From the NCBI GenBank assembly GCA_963792785.1, contig CAWBXO010000004.1, positions 682,001 to 746,000 of the forward strand: a DNA stretch of 64,000 nt, written 5' to 3'. Every line of letters begins with the position of its first letter. The first letter of the stretch is position 1. A program made the translations under genes and the position numbers. Shown one piece after another: positions 45,710 to 53,784 of the stretch. Origin of the DNA: CAWIMX01 sp963792785. GTDB taxonomy: Bacteria > Acidobacteriota > Vicinamibacteria > Vicinamibacterales > CAVVIG01. The notes under the pieces were generated by a model. That model made no database searches. It was not told the origin of the DNA and saw nothing but the letters and a program-made list of their open reading frames with translations.

Positions 45710-47189
45710 GGTTCCCCTGTCTGGTTGTCGGCTGAAGCCTGATCGTCCGATAGCCCCCCCGCCGATTCAAGGTCCGCCGCACGCCTCCGGGGGCGATAAT
45801 CGGGTTCTGCGTATCCTGCACGCCATTCACGACTTCCTGCCCCGCCACCGGGCGGGCTCGGAGGTCTACGCCGCCGGGCTCTGCCGGGAGCTGGCCTCGC
45901 GCCACCACGTCACCGTGGTGTGCGCCGAGCCGGACCTCGCCCGCCCCCACGCCGCCCTCGCCTGGCGGCACGTCGACGGCCTGCCCGTGATCGAGATCGC
46001 GAACCACTGGCCGGCCCGGTCCTTCGAGGACACGTATCGGGACCCGGCGATCACGGCGCGCCTCGACGACGTGCTTGCCCTGGTGCAGCCCGACGTCCTC
46101 CACGTGCACAACCTCCTGAACCTGTCGTTCGACCTCCCCGCCCTGGCGCAGGCCCGCGGCATCCCGACGGTGGCGACGCTGCACGATTACACCCTCGTGT
46201 GCCCGTCGGGCGGACAGCGCGTGCACCGCGCCGAGGCGCACCTGTGCGAGACGATCGACGCCGACCGGTGCGCGCGCTGCTTCCGCGAGTCGCCGTTCGC
46301 CGCCCAGGCGGCGTTCGGCGCCCTGACGCGGACGGCCGCCGCGCCGGCCCGCCTGCGCCTGGCGGCGCGATCCGTCGCGAAGGCCCTGCCCCGCGCAATG
46401 CGCGCGGCCTCCGCCCTGGCCCGACGCGCGCCCACGCTGCGGGTCGCGGGCCGCGACATTGAGGCGCGCCAGGCGGCGGCGCGCCAGGTCATGCGCACGA
46501 TCGATCTGTTCGTCGCCCCGTCGCGCGCCATCGCGCGCGAGTTCGAGGCGCTCGGGGTGCCGGCCGACCGGCTGCGCGTCTCCGGCTACGGGATGGCGCC
46601 GCTCGCGCCGCCGCCGCGCGCCGCCCGGCACGGGCGCCTGCGCCTCGGCTACGTCGGCACGATCACCTGGCACAAGGGCGTGCACGTGCTCCTCGACGCC
46701 GCGCGGCGCCTGCCGCCGGACCAGTACGAGCTCGTCGTCTTCGGCGGCCTCGACGTCTTTCCCGACTACGCCGCCGCGCTGCAGCGACAGGGCGACGGCC
46801 TGCCGATCGCCTGGAAGGGCGCGTTCGATCCGGATCGCGCGGCCGAGGCGTACGCGCAGATCGACGTGCTCGTGGTGCCGTCGATCTGGCTCGAGAATTC
46901 GCCGCTCGTCATCCACGAAGCCCTGATGGCGGGCGTGCCCGTCGTCGGGGCGCGGATCGGCGGCATTCCCGAGCTCGTCGACCACGAGCGCAACGGACTG
47001 CTCTACAATCCGTCGTCGGCCGACGCGCTCGCCGCGGCACTCGGGCGCCTCGTGAACGACCCGGCGCTCGTGGCGCGGCTCGTCGAGGGCGTCGGCCGCG
47101 GCCTCCCGGCGAAATCGCTCGCGGAGGACGCCCGGGAGTGGGACGCGATCTACATGCGCGTGGCCGCTCGGCGGGAGGCGACCGCGTGA
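45708..47189 (+). CDS. GT4 family glycosyltransferase
   Basis: A GT-B fold glycosyltransferase for surface polysaccharide. The conserved N-terminal domain starts LRILHAIHDFLPRHRAGSEVYAAGLCREL, and the C-terminal nucleotide-sugar domain has GYVGTITWHKGVHVLLDAA and PSIWLENSPLVIHEALMAG. The only ATG in frame is 45708, but it lies inside the start codon of the divergent gene (CATG). The 33 residues it adds (Pro-rich, MVPLSGCRLKPDRP…) look unlike coding sequence. Homology begins at CTG 45807, and a GATAAT box (45795-45800) ends 6 nt before it. A leaderless non-ATG start is therefore possible. The stop overlaps the next start (GTGA). Confidence 0.85.
   Translation: MVPLSGCRLKPDRPIAPPPIQGPPHASGGDNRVLRILHAIHDFLPRHRAGSEVYAAGLCRELASRHHVTVVCAEPDLARPHAALAWRHVDGLPVIEIANHWPARSFEDTYRDPAITARLDDVLALVQPDVLHVHNLLNLSFDLPALAQARGIPTVATLHDYTLVCPSGGQRVHRAEAHLCETIDADRCARCFRESPFAAQAAFGALTRTAAAPARLRLAARSVAKALPRAMRAASALARRAPTLRVAGRDIEARQAAARQVMRTIDLFVAPSRAIAREFEALGVPADRLRVSGYGMAPLAPPPRAARHGRLRLGYVGTITWHKGVHVLLDAARRLPPDQYELVVFGGLDVFPDYAAALQRQGDGLPIAWKGAFDPDRAAEAYAQIDVLVVPSIWLENSPLVIHEALMAGVPVVGARIGGIPELVDHERNGLLYNPSSADALAAALGRLVNDPALVARLVEGVGRGLPAKSLAEDAREWDAIYMRVAARREATA
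45795..45800 (+). promoter_or_regulatory. -10 box upstream of the conserved GT4 start
   Basis: GATAAT (5 of 6) ends 6 nt before CTG 45807, the codon at which the glycosyltransferase fold begins. The spacing equals that of the leaderless-type genes elsewhere in the window. Confidence 0.4.
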
Positions 47190-48115
47190 GCGCGCCGCGC
47201 GTCTCGATCGTGATCCCCACGCGCAACGGCATCTCGACGCTGCCGGCGCTGCTCGACCGCCTCGCCGGCCAGCGCGTGGACGCGGCTGTCGAAGTGATCG
47301 CGGTCGACTCGGCGTCGACCGACGGCACGGCGGCGCTGCTGCGAGACCGCGTCGATCGGCTGATCGCCATCGAGGCCGCCGGCTTCGACCACGGCCTCAC
47401 GCGCAACCTCGGGATCGAGGCCGCCTCGGGCGACCTGGTCGTCCTCACGGTGCAGGACGCGCTGCCGGCCGACGATCGCTGGCTGGCCGCCCTGATCGCG
47501 CCGCTGCGCGCGGACCCGCGCCTGGCGGGCACGTTCGCGCGCCAGCGCCCGCGGCCCGACGCGAGCGCGCTGACGCGGCAATCCCTCGCGCGGTGGGTGG
47601 CGGCCGGCGAGACGCCGCGCGTCGTGTTCCTCGACCGCGCGGCGTTCGCCCGGCTGTCGCCGCGCGAGCGGCTCGATCGCTGCGCCTTCGACAACGTCTG
47701 CTCCTGCATCCGCCGGTCGGTCTGGCTGGCACATCCGTTCCGGGCGACGCCAATCGCCGAGGATCTCGAGTGGGCGAAGACCGTGCTGCTCGCCGGGCAC
47801 GCGCTCGCCTTCGTGCCGGACGCCGTCGTCGTGCATTCGCACGAGCGCGGGGCGCGCGAGGAATTCACGCGGACGCGGGAGGTGCACCGGCGGCTGCGCG
47901 CGCTGTTCGGCCTCCGCACGATCCCGTCCCTGCCGGCGCTGGGCCGCGCGGTCGCCTCGTCGCTCGCCCGGCACGTGCGGTGCCGCCGCGAGGATGGCGG
48001 GCGGATGCCGCTCGCGCGGGCGGTGGGCCTCGCCGTCGCCTGGCCGCTCGGGCAGTACCTCGGCGGCCGGGCCTCGACGCGTCCGCCGTCGGCGGCGCAG
48101 CCGGAGACCGCCTGA
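47186..48115 (+). CDS. GT2 family glycosyltransferase
   Basis: The 309-residue GT-A enzyme starts RVSIVIPTRNGISTLPALLDRLAGQ and has EVIAVDSASTDGT and GFDHGLTRNLGIEAASGDLVVLTVQDALPADDRW. That last segment uses VQD in place of the usual DxD, as in rhamnosyltransferase-like members. The C-terminal half ends with AEDLEWAKTVLLAGHALAFVPDAVVVHSH. GTG 47186 overlaps the stop of the GT4 gene and has GGGAGG close upstream. The stop overlaps the ATG of the next fused GT gene. Acceptor and donor are unknown. Confidence 0.87.
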   Translation: MSAPRVSIVIPTRNGISTLPALLDRLAGQRVDAAVEVIAVDSASTDGTAALLRDRVDRLIAIEAAGFDHGLTRNLGIEAASGDLVVLTVQDALPADDRWLAALIAPLRADPRLAGTFARQRPRPDASALTRQSLARWVAAGETPRVVFLDRAAFARLSPRERLDRCAFDNVCSCIRRSVWLAHPFRATPIAEDLEWAKTVLLAGHALAFVPDAVVVHSHERGAREEFTRTREVHRRLRALFGLRTIPSLPALGRAVASSLARHVRCRREDGGRMPLARAVGLAVAWPLGQYLGGRASTRPPSAAQPETA

Positions 48116-50376
48116 TGCGTGTGCTCGTGATCGCGCACGGCTATCCCCCGGCCGCGCAGGCCGGCGCCGAGATCTACGCGGCCGCCCACGCGCACGCCCT
48201 CCGCGCACAGGGTCACGAGGTGACGGTGCTCGCGCGCGAAGACGCCCCCGGGCGGCCCGAGCACGAAGTGCGCGAGTCCGTCGAGGCGGGCATCCCGGTC
48301 GTCTGGATCAACAACACGTTCCGATCCGTGCGGACGTTTGCCGAGTCGTACCGGAACCCGTCGATCAATCGCCTCGTCGAGCGGATCCTCGATCGGGTCC
48401 GCCCGGAGGCGGCGCACCTGCATCACCTCACGGGCCTTTCAACTTCGATCGTGCATGCCCTCGCCGCCCGGGGCGTCCCGCGCGTGATGACGCTGCACGA
48501 CTACTGGCTCCTCTGCCACCGCGGGCAGCTCCTCGATCGCGACGGTCGTGTGTGCGACGGGCCGGACGCCGAGGGCCGGAGCTGCCGCGGCTGCATGGAC
48601 GCGGCCGCGGGCCTGCCGCCGGCCGCCTTCGCCGCCGCGGCGGCGCTCAGGTCCGCGCGGATGTGGCGGCCCCTGACGGGCGTGGCCCACCGGATGGGCG
48701 CGGCCGTTGCCGGCGAGGACGCCGTGGTGCGCGCGGCCGAGGCGCGCGCGGCGGAGATGCGGGCCGTGTGCCGCGCGATGACGCACTTCCTCGCGCCGTC
48801 CCGGGCCCTGCGCGATCGCTTCATCCGGTGGGGCGTGGAGCCCTCCCGCATTTCATACGCGCCGTACGGGTTCGCGCGCGCTCCCGCAGCGCCCGCACGC
48901 GGGCCATCGTCCGATCGCCTGCGCATCGGCTTCGTCGGCACGCTGATGCTCTCGAAGGCGCCGCAGGTGCTGCTCGACGCCTTCCGCCAACTGCCCGCGA
49001 ATCGCGCGGTCGTCGACCTCATCGGCCCGAGGGCGGCGTACCACGGCGACGCCTCCTATCAGGATCGCCTCGAGCCGCTGCTCGCGCTACCCGGCGTCCG
49101 CGCGCACGGCGCGGTCCCGCACGCCGAGATCGCCAGGCGGCTGGCGGATATCGACGTGCTGGTCGTGCCGTCGATCTGGCCCGAGAACAGTCCGCTCGTG
49201 ATCCACGAAGCGTTCATGGCCGGCGTCCCCGTGATCGCGTCGAAGGTCGGGGGCATTCCCGAGACGGTGCGGCACGAAGAGAACGGCCTCCTCGTCGAGC
49301 CAGGCGACGTCGGCGCCCTCGCCGGCGCGCTCAGGCGCTGTCTCGACGAGCCGGCCCTCCTGCCCCGGCTGCGCGACGGCATCGCGCCGGTCCGCGACAT
49401 CGCGGACGATGTGGCGGCGGCGGCGGCGTGGTATCGGGTCGAGGCGCCCGCGCCGTCCAGGCGGACGGTCGCGGCCATCGTGCTGAACCACCGGACGCCC
49501 GACGACACACTCCTCGCGGTGCGATCCCTCCTCGCGTCCGACACACCGCCGGCCAATCTGCTCGTCGTCAACAACGACGCGCAGGCGGATCCCGGCCTCC
49601 GGGCGTGGCTCGCGCCGGCCGGCGCGCCGGCGGCGTGCCTCGAGACGGGCGCGAACCTGGGATTTTCAGGCGGCATGAACGTGGGCATCCGCGAGGCGCT
49701 CGCCCGAGGGGCCGACTACGTGCTCATCGCCAACAGCGACGTGATCGTGCCGCCGAATTGCCTGGCTCGGCTCATCCGCGCGCTCGACGCCAACCCGGCG
49801 GCCGGCATCGCCGGCCCCGCCGTCGTGTCGCGATCGGATCCTGGACGCCTCGAGTCGCTCGGCTTGTCGTTCTCGCCGGTCACGGGGCGGATGCGTGTCG
49901 TGGGGGCGGGGACGCGCGTCGCGGATCACGATCTGTCGGCGAGCCACGCCGTCGACGCCGTCAGCGGCTGTCTCATGCTCGTGAAGCGCGCGGTCTTCGA
50001 GGCCGCGGGGCTCTTCGACGAAGCCTATTTCTTCGGGTTCGAGGATCTCGACTTCTGCCTGCGGGCCCGCCGCGCCGGCTTTGCGACGATCGTCGCGGGT
50101 GGCGCTCGCGCCTGCCACGAGGGTGGGCGATCGATCGGGGCCGCGTCGCCGCGCCGCCTGTACTTTGCGGCGCGCAACCACCTGCGCCTCGCCGAGCGCA
50201 TGGCGGGTGCCGGCGGGGCGAGCCCGGTGCTGCGCACGTGGTCGATCGTCGCGCTGAACCTGGCCCACGCCGCGCGGCCAGGCGGCGGGCACATCGGCGC
50301 GCGTCTCGCCGCCGTCGTTCGCGGCACGCGCGACCACTGGCGGAAGCGGTACGGTCCGGACGCGGTCGCGACCTAG
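48115..50376 (+). CDS. Bifunctional GT4-GT2 glycosyltransferase fusion
   Basis: The 753-residue protein carries two complete enzymes. Residues 1-445 are a GT4: MRVLVIAHGYPPAAQAGAEIYAAAHAHALRA-type start, then VMTLHDYWLLCHRG, GFVGTLMLSKAPQVLLDAF and PSIWPENSPLVIHEAFMAGVPV. Residues about 450-753 are a GT2 of the rhamnosyltransferase type (VAAIVLNHRTPDDTLLAVRSLL, LVVNNDA, LGFSGGMNVGIREALARGADYVLIANSD, FFGFEDLDFCLRARRAG). Two linked transferases probably add consecutive sugars. The N-half resembles the GT4 at 45708, suggesting duplication. The ATG overlaps the previous stop (TGATG). Its TAG and that of the DUF2304 gene share one CTAG. Confidence 0.88.
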   Translation: MRVLVIAHGYPPAAQAGAEIYAAAHAHALRAQGHEVTVLAREDAPGRPEHEVRESVEAGIPVVWINNTFRSVRTFAESYRNPSINRLVERILDRVRPEAAHLHHLTGLSTSIVHALAARGVPRVMTLHDYWLLCHRGQLLDRDGRVCDGPDAEGRSCRGCMDAAAGLPPAAFAAAAALRSARMWRPLTGVAHRMGAAVAGEDAVVRAAEARAAEMRAVCRAMTHFLAPSRALRDRFIRWGVEPSRISYAPYGFARAPAAPARGPSSDRLRIGFVGTLMLSKAPQVLLDAFRQLPANRAVVDLIGPRAAYHGDASYQDRLEPLLALPGVRAHGAVPHAEIARRLADIDVLVVPSIWPENSPLVIHEAFMAGVPVIASKVGGIPETVRHEENGLLVEPGDVGALAGALRRCLDEPALLPRLRDGIAPVRDIADDVAAAAAWYRVEAPAPSRRTVAAIVLNHRTPDDTLLAVRSLLASDTPPANLLVVNNDAQADPGLRAWLAPAGAPAACLETGANLGFSGGMNVGIREALARGADYVLIANSDVIVPPNCLARLIRALDANPAAGIAGPAVVSRSDPGRLESLGLSFSPVTGRMRVVGAGTRVADHDLSASHAVDAVSGCLMLVKRAVFEAAGLFDEAYFFGFEDLDFCLRARRAGFATIVAGGARACHEGGRSIGAASPRRLYFAARNHLRLAERMAGAGGASPVLRTWSIVALNLAHAARPGGGHIGARLAAVVRGTRDHWRKRYGPDAVAT

Positions 50377-50720
50377 CGCGCCCGCGGCGGCCGCAGCTCG
50401 CGCAGCTCCGCCGCGAGGATCGCGGTCTCCTCGGTGAGGCGCTCGATCTGCCGCCGCTGGCCTGACGCGATCATGGAGATCCACAACGCGGCGCCGCAGG
50501 CCGCCGCGCCCGCCGCCACGATCGCAGCCGGTGGCCACCCGCCCACGCCGATCCACCCGGCGAGGCGAACGGCCAGGCCGGGCCCGAACGAAAGCGCCGT
50601 CAGGCCGAGGCTCGCGGCGATCCAGAGGAGCGCGTATTCCTCGACGAGCCGGCGGCGGCGCGCCAGCTCGATGACCACGATCAAAAGCATGAAACCGAAG
50701 AGAAACAGCGTCATCGGCAT
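50373..50720 (-). CDS. DUF2304 small membrane protein
   Basis: The 115-residue protein has two or three hydrophobic segments (TLFLFGFMLLIVVIELARRR, LLWIAASLGLTALSFGPGLAVRLAGWIGV, AAIVAAGAAACGAALWISM) and a charged C-terminal helix (RQIERLTEETAILAAELREL). This is the DUF2304 pattern, usually encoded beside a dolichyl-phosphate-mannose-synthase-like GT2. Exactly such a domain precedes it here, and the two genes abut. It may help the GT2 at the membrane or act in a polyprenyl-linked sugar step; the function is not established. Confidence 0.82.
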   Translation of the reverse strand: MPMTLFLFGFMLLIVVIELARRRRLVEEYALLWIAASLGLTALSFGPGLAVRLAGWIGVGGWPPAAIVAAGAAACGAALWISMIASGQRRQIERLTEETAILAAELRELRPPRAR

Positions 50721-51845
50721 TCACTCGCCCGCGGGCGGGCGGACCGGCGCCCGCAGCGGCACCAGCAGCATCGCCAGCGCCACGCGCGCGCCGGCGGCGG
50801 TCACGCGCGCCGCGGTGAGCGACGTGCGGCCGGACAGGCGGGACCGCGCCCGCACCGGCACCTCGATCGATTCCAGGCCGTTGCGGCGCAGGAACAGCCG
50901 GAGTTCGGGCTCGGGATAACCGGTCGGGTGGTGCTCCGCGAGCAGGCGGAGCGCCGTCGGACCGACCGCGTAGAACCCGGACGTCGGATCGGTGACGCGC
51001 GTCCCGGTGAGCGCCGAGAGGCACACCGCCAGGCCGCGCGAGGCGCGCGGCCCGACGAGCCGGGTGCCCGCGTCGGGGTGGTAGCGGGATCCGATGACGA
51101 CGTCGGCCGCGCCGTCGGCGATCGGCGCGAGCAGGGCGTCGATCTCGTCTCCGCCGTGCTGGCCGTCGCCGTCGAGCCGCACGGCGGCGTCATATCCGAC
51201 GCGCAACGCGAAGCGCATCCCGGCGCGCACCGCGCTGCCGATCCCGAGCCGCTCGGGGAACCGCAGCCAGCGCACGTCGAGCTCGTCGAGCAGAAACGCG
51301 GTCCCGTCCGTCGATCCGTCGTCGACGACGAGGATATCGAGATCGGGACGCCGGGCGCGGACGTCGTGGACCACCGCCGCCAGGTTCTGCCGCTCGTTGT
51401 GCGCGGGGATGATCGCCAGCACGCGGGCCGGCGCGCCGCGCGAGCGGCGCGAGAAGCGCCTCAGGCGAGACAGCGGCGGCGCCACGGCGCGGGCCGCCAT
51501 GCTGTGCGAGGGCGCGGGCGCCTGGCCGCGGAGGCGCCGCGACGCCCACACGCACGCGGCCGCGACCCACGCGCCGTCGCGGAGGAGGTGCACGACGGGA
51601 AACGCGAGCGGCGTCCACGCGCGAAAGCGAACCGCGGCGCGCGCGCCGGCCCAGAGCCGCTCGGCGGCCAGTGCGCCGAGAAGCGCCGCCCCGACGGCGG
51701 CCGGGGCCGCCGCGGGCGCGCCGAGGACAGCCCGAACGAGCGCGACGCCCATGGCGAGGAGGGCCAGGAGCGCGACGGCGGGATGCGCCATCATCGGCCA
51801 CGGCGAGACGCGGTCGCCCGAGGCGCGTCCCGGATGCTTCGCCAC
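50721..51845 (-). CDS. GT2 glycosyltransferase (membrane segments plus DPM1-like domain), downstream part of a frameshifted gene
   Basis: The 374-residue frame begins at GTG 51845 in the middle of a conserved block. Its first 110 residues hold membrane helices (MMAHPAVALLALLAMGVALVRAVL, PLAFPVVHLLRDGAWVAAACV), which are the C-terminal part of an ExoA-like GT2 whose catalytic domain is encoded just upstream in another frame. From about residue 140 a second GT2 starts (VLAIIPAHNERQNLAAVVHDV, ILVVDDGSTDGT, AVRLDGDGQH, DPTSGFYAVG), of the DPM1/undecaprenyl-sugar type that pairs with DUF2304. The intact gene would be a two-enzyme fusion of about 604 residues. An internal GTG before VLAII could also start the second enzyme alone. 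Confidence 0.8.
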   Translation of the reverse strand: MAKHPGRASGDRVSPWPMMAHPAVALLALLAMGVALVRAVLGAPAAAPAAVGAALLGALAAERLWAGARAAVRFRAWTPLAFPVVHLLRDGAWVAAACVWASRRLRGQAPAPSHSMAARAVAPPLSRLRRFSRRSRGAPARVLAIIPAHNERQNLAAVVHDVRARRPDLDILVVDDGSTDGTAFLLDELDVRWLRFPERLGIGSAVRAGMRFALRVGYDAAVRLDGDGQHGGDEIDALLAPIADGAADVVIGSRYHPDAGTRLVGPRASRGLAVCLSALTGTRVTDPTSGFYAVGPTALRLLAEHHPTGYPEPELRLFLRRNGLESIEVPVRARSRLSGRTSLTAARVTAAGARVALAMLLVPLRAPVRPPAGE

Positions 51846-51870
51846 GAGATCGAGCCGGCCGTAGCCGAAG

Positions 51871-52533
51871 CCGGTACTGCTGGACGAGGTAGGGCCACAG
51901 GCCCTCGCGCCACCGGTGCAGGCTGCGCGCGGCGTGACGGATCACGAGTCGGTGGCCCGCGGCCTGCAGGCGATAGCTCGCGTCGTTGTCGTAGCCGTAC
52001 CCGAGCGCCTCGTCGAAACCGCCGACCGCCCGCAGCGCGTCGGCGCGGTACGCCGCGTTGCCCGTGCAGACGTGGTCCGTGTCGCCGTCGATCGCCGCGT
52101 AGCGATCCTCCAGATCGAAGCCCATCACACGCGCGAACACGCCCGCGCGATGGTCGGCCACGTAGCGTCCCTGCGCGGCGCCGACGCGCGGATCGGCCAG
52201 CGCGCCGATCAGCTCACGCATCCAGCCCGCGCCGATCACCACGTCCTGGTCGATCTGGCAGACGATCGGGAATCTCGCCGCGCGCAGGCCGAGATTGATT
52301 GCGGCCGCGGCGCCGCGCCCCTCGCCGTCGAGGAGGACGACGGGGCGCCCGGCGGCGCGGTCGCTGACGATCGCGCGCGACTCGTCGTCGCTGCGATCGT
52401 CGACCACGATCACCTCGCACGGCCGCCCGTCGGCCTGGGCCTCATCGGCCTGGGCGAGGATGGCCGCGAGCGCCTCGCCGATCGTCGCGGCGCCGTTGCG
52501 CACGGGGACGACGACGCTCACGCCTTCGATCAT
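51871..52533 (-). CDS. ExoA-like GT2 catalytic domain, upstream part of a frameshifted gene
   Basis: The 221 codons from ATG 52533 encode a GT2 domain: MIEGVSVVVPVRNGAATIGEAL, CEVIVVDDRSDDES, VCQIDQDVVIGAGWMRELI, CTGNAAYRADALRAVGGFDEALGYGYDNDASYRLQAAG. The frame leaves the family pattern after LVQQYR and continues as Arg-rich nonsense to a stop at 51190. In the next frame the expected FGYGRLDLVAKHPG follows at once, so an extra base lies at about 51870. The ATG overlaps the stop of the GT4 gene (ATGA). I give only the conserved part as coordinates. It could be a real mutation, a programmed shift or an assembly error. Confidence 0.75.
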
Positions 52534-53705
52534 GCGGCATTCACCATGTCCACATACACCGCCTCGAGCGCCGCGCAGACGACGTCGGCGGCGTACGCCT
52601 GCCGGATGCGATCCTGCGCCAGCGGGATCCGAAGGCGCCACCGTTCCGCCTCGTCGAGCACGGCCTGCATCGCGCGCGCGAGCGCATCCGCGTCGCCCAC
52701 CGGCACGACCGGGCCGCCGCCGACGGCGCGCACGAGCTCGCCGCAGCCCGAGTCGTCCGCCACGATCACGGGCGTCCCCGCCATCAGCGACTCGAGGGCG
52801 ACGAGCCCGAAGACCTCGTGCTCGGAGGGATAGACGACGACGTCGGCCGCCGCCAGCGCAGCGAGGCGTTCCGTCCCGCGCAGCAGCCCGGTGAAGACGA
52901 CGCGCGGCCCCAGGCCGCTCGCGCGCACCAGGGCCCGCGCCTCCCGTCCCGCGCCCATGTCGTTGCCGGCGATCACGAGGCGCGCGTCGCCGCGATCGAG
53001 CCCCGCGAACGCGCGGATCAGAACGTCCACCCGCTTGCGTCGCATCAGCGTGCCGAGATACAGGACGAGGCGCTCCGATCCGCCGATCCCGAGGCGGGCG
53101 CGGAAGGACGCGCCGTCGAGGGGACGGCGGAATTCGTCGAGGTCGATCGGGTTCGGCACCACACGCAGCCTCCCGTCGGGCACGCCCATCGCGATCAACT
53201 GCCGCCGCTCGGCTTCCGACACGGCCTGCACGCGCGCGGCGCGGGCCAGCTGGCGGCGCCCCAGCGCGCGGTCGTAGAGGCGTTTCGCGAGGCGCCGGCG
53301 CTCCACGAGCGCGGCGGTGCCGTTCGGGGCCACCAGGTACGGCACACCGGCTCGCGCCAGATGATGCGCGGCGATCGCGCCCGGCGCGTTCCGCCAGGCG
53401 TGCAGGTGCGCGACATCGAAGGTCCCCGCGGACGCGCGCAGGAATGCGGAGAGGCCCCGCGGCGCGAATAGCTGCAAGCGGTAGGCCAGCGTGTTCGACA
53501 GGTTCTCAAAGATGCGCAGGTCGACATTCGGATCCGGCGCGGAGGGCGTCCGCAGCCGCGTGCCGGCGTCGCAGGCATCGGTCGTGCACACGGTGAGATA
53601 ATGGCCGCGCCGCGCGAGCCCTCGGGCGAGGACGTGAACGATCCGCGGGATGCCGCCGTAGGCCCAGGCATCTCCGGCGTACGGCGTGACGTGGAGGATT
53701 CGCAC
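52530..53705 (-). CDS. GT4 family glycosyltransferase
   Basis: The 391-residue GT-B enzyme starts VRILHVTPYAGDAWAYGGIPRIVHVLARGLARRG and continues with VAHLHAWRNAPGAIAAHHLA, AVSEAERRQLIAMGV and LVLYLGTLMRRKRVDVLIRAFAGL. VYPSEHEVFGLVALESLMAGTPVIVAD contains the E-x7-E donor-binding pair. GTG 53705 is chosen because the fold begins there. A possible TATTGT -10 ends 11 nt upstream on the minus strand. An upstream ATG-like extension adds non-homologous residues. It overlaps the frameshifted GT2 gene and is divergent from the TMTC-like gene (79 nt). Confidence 0.87.
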   Translation of the reverse strand: MRILHVTPYAGDAWAYGGIPRIVHVLARGLARRGHYLTVCTTDACDAGTRLRTPSAPDPNVDLRIFENLSNTLAYRLQLFAPRGLSAFLRASAGTFDVAHLHAWRNAPGAIAAHHLARAGVPYLVAPNGTAALVERRRLAKRLYDRALGRRQLARAARVQAVSEAERRQLIAMGVPDGRLRVVPNPIDLDEFRRPLDGASFRARLGIGGSERLVLYLGTLMRRKRVDVLIRAFAGLDRGDARLVIAGNDMGAGREARALVRASGLGPRVVFTGLLRGTERLAALAAADVVVYPSEHEVFGLVALESLMAGTPVIVADDSGCGELVRAVGGGPVVPVGDADALARAMQAVLDEAERWRLRIPLAQDRIRQAYAADVVCAALEAVYVDMVNAA

Positions 53706-53784
53706 CAGTGACCGTACAATAACAGTCCTGTAATCGACGAGTCCGAATCGTACACTACATCCTGACAGCCGCCCCACGGCCTCA

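Noticed and set aside
51190..51870. The C-terminal 227 codons of the frame that begins at 52533
   Set aside because: The residues are Arg/Ala/Gly-rich and unlike any GT, while the other frame continues the family sequence at once, so this is out-of-frame read-through.
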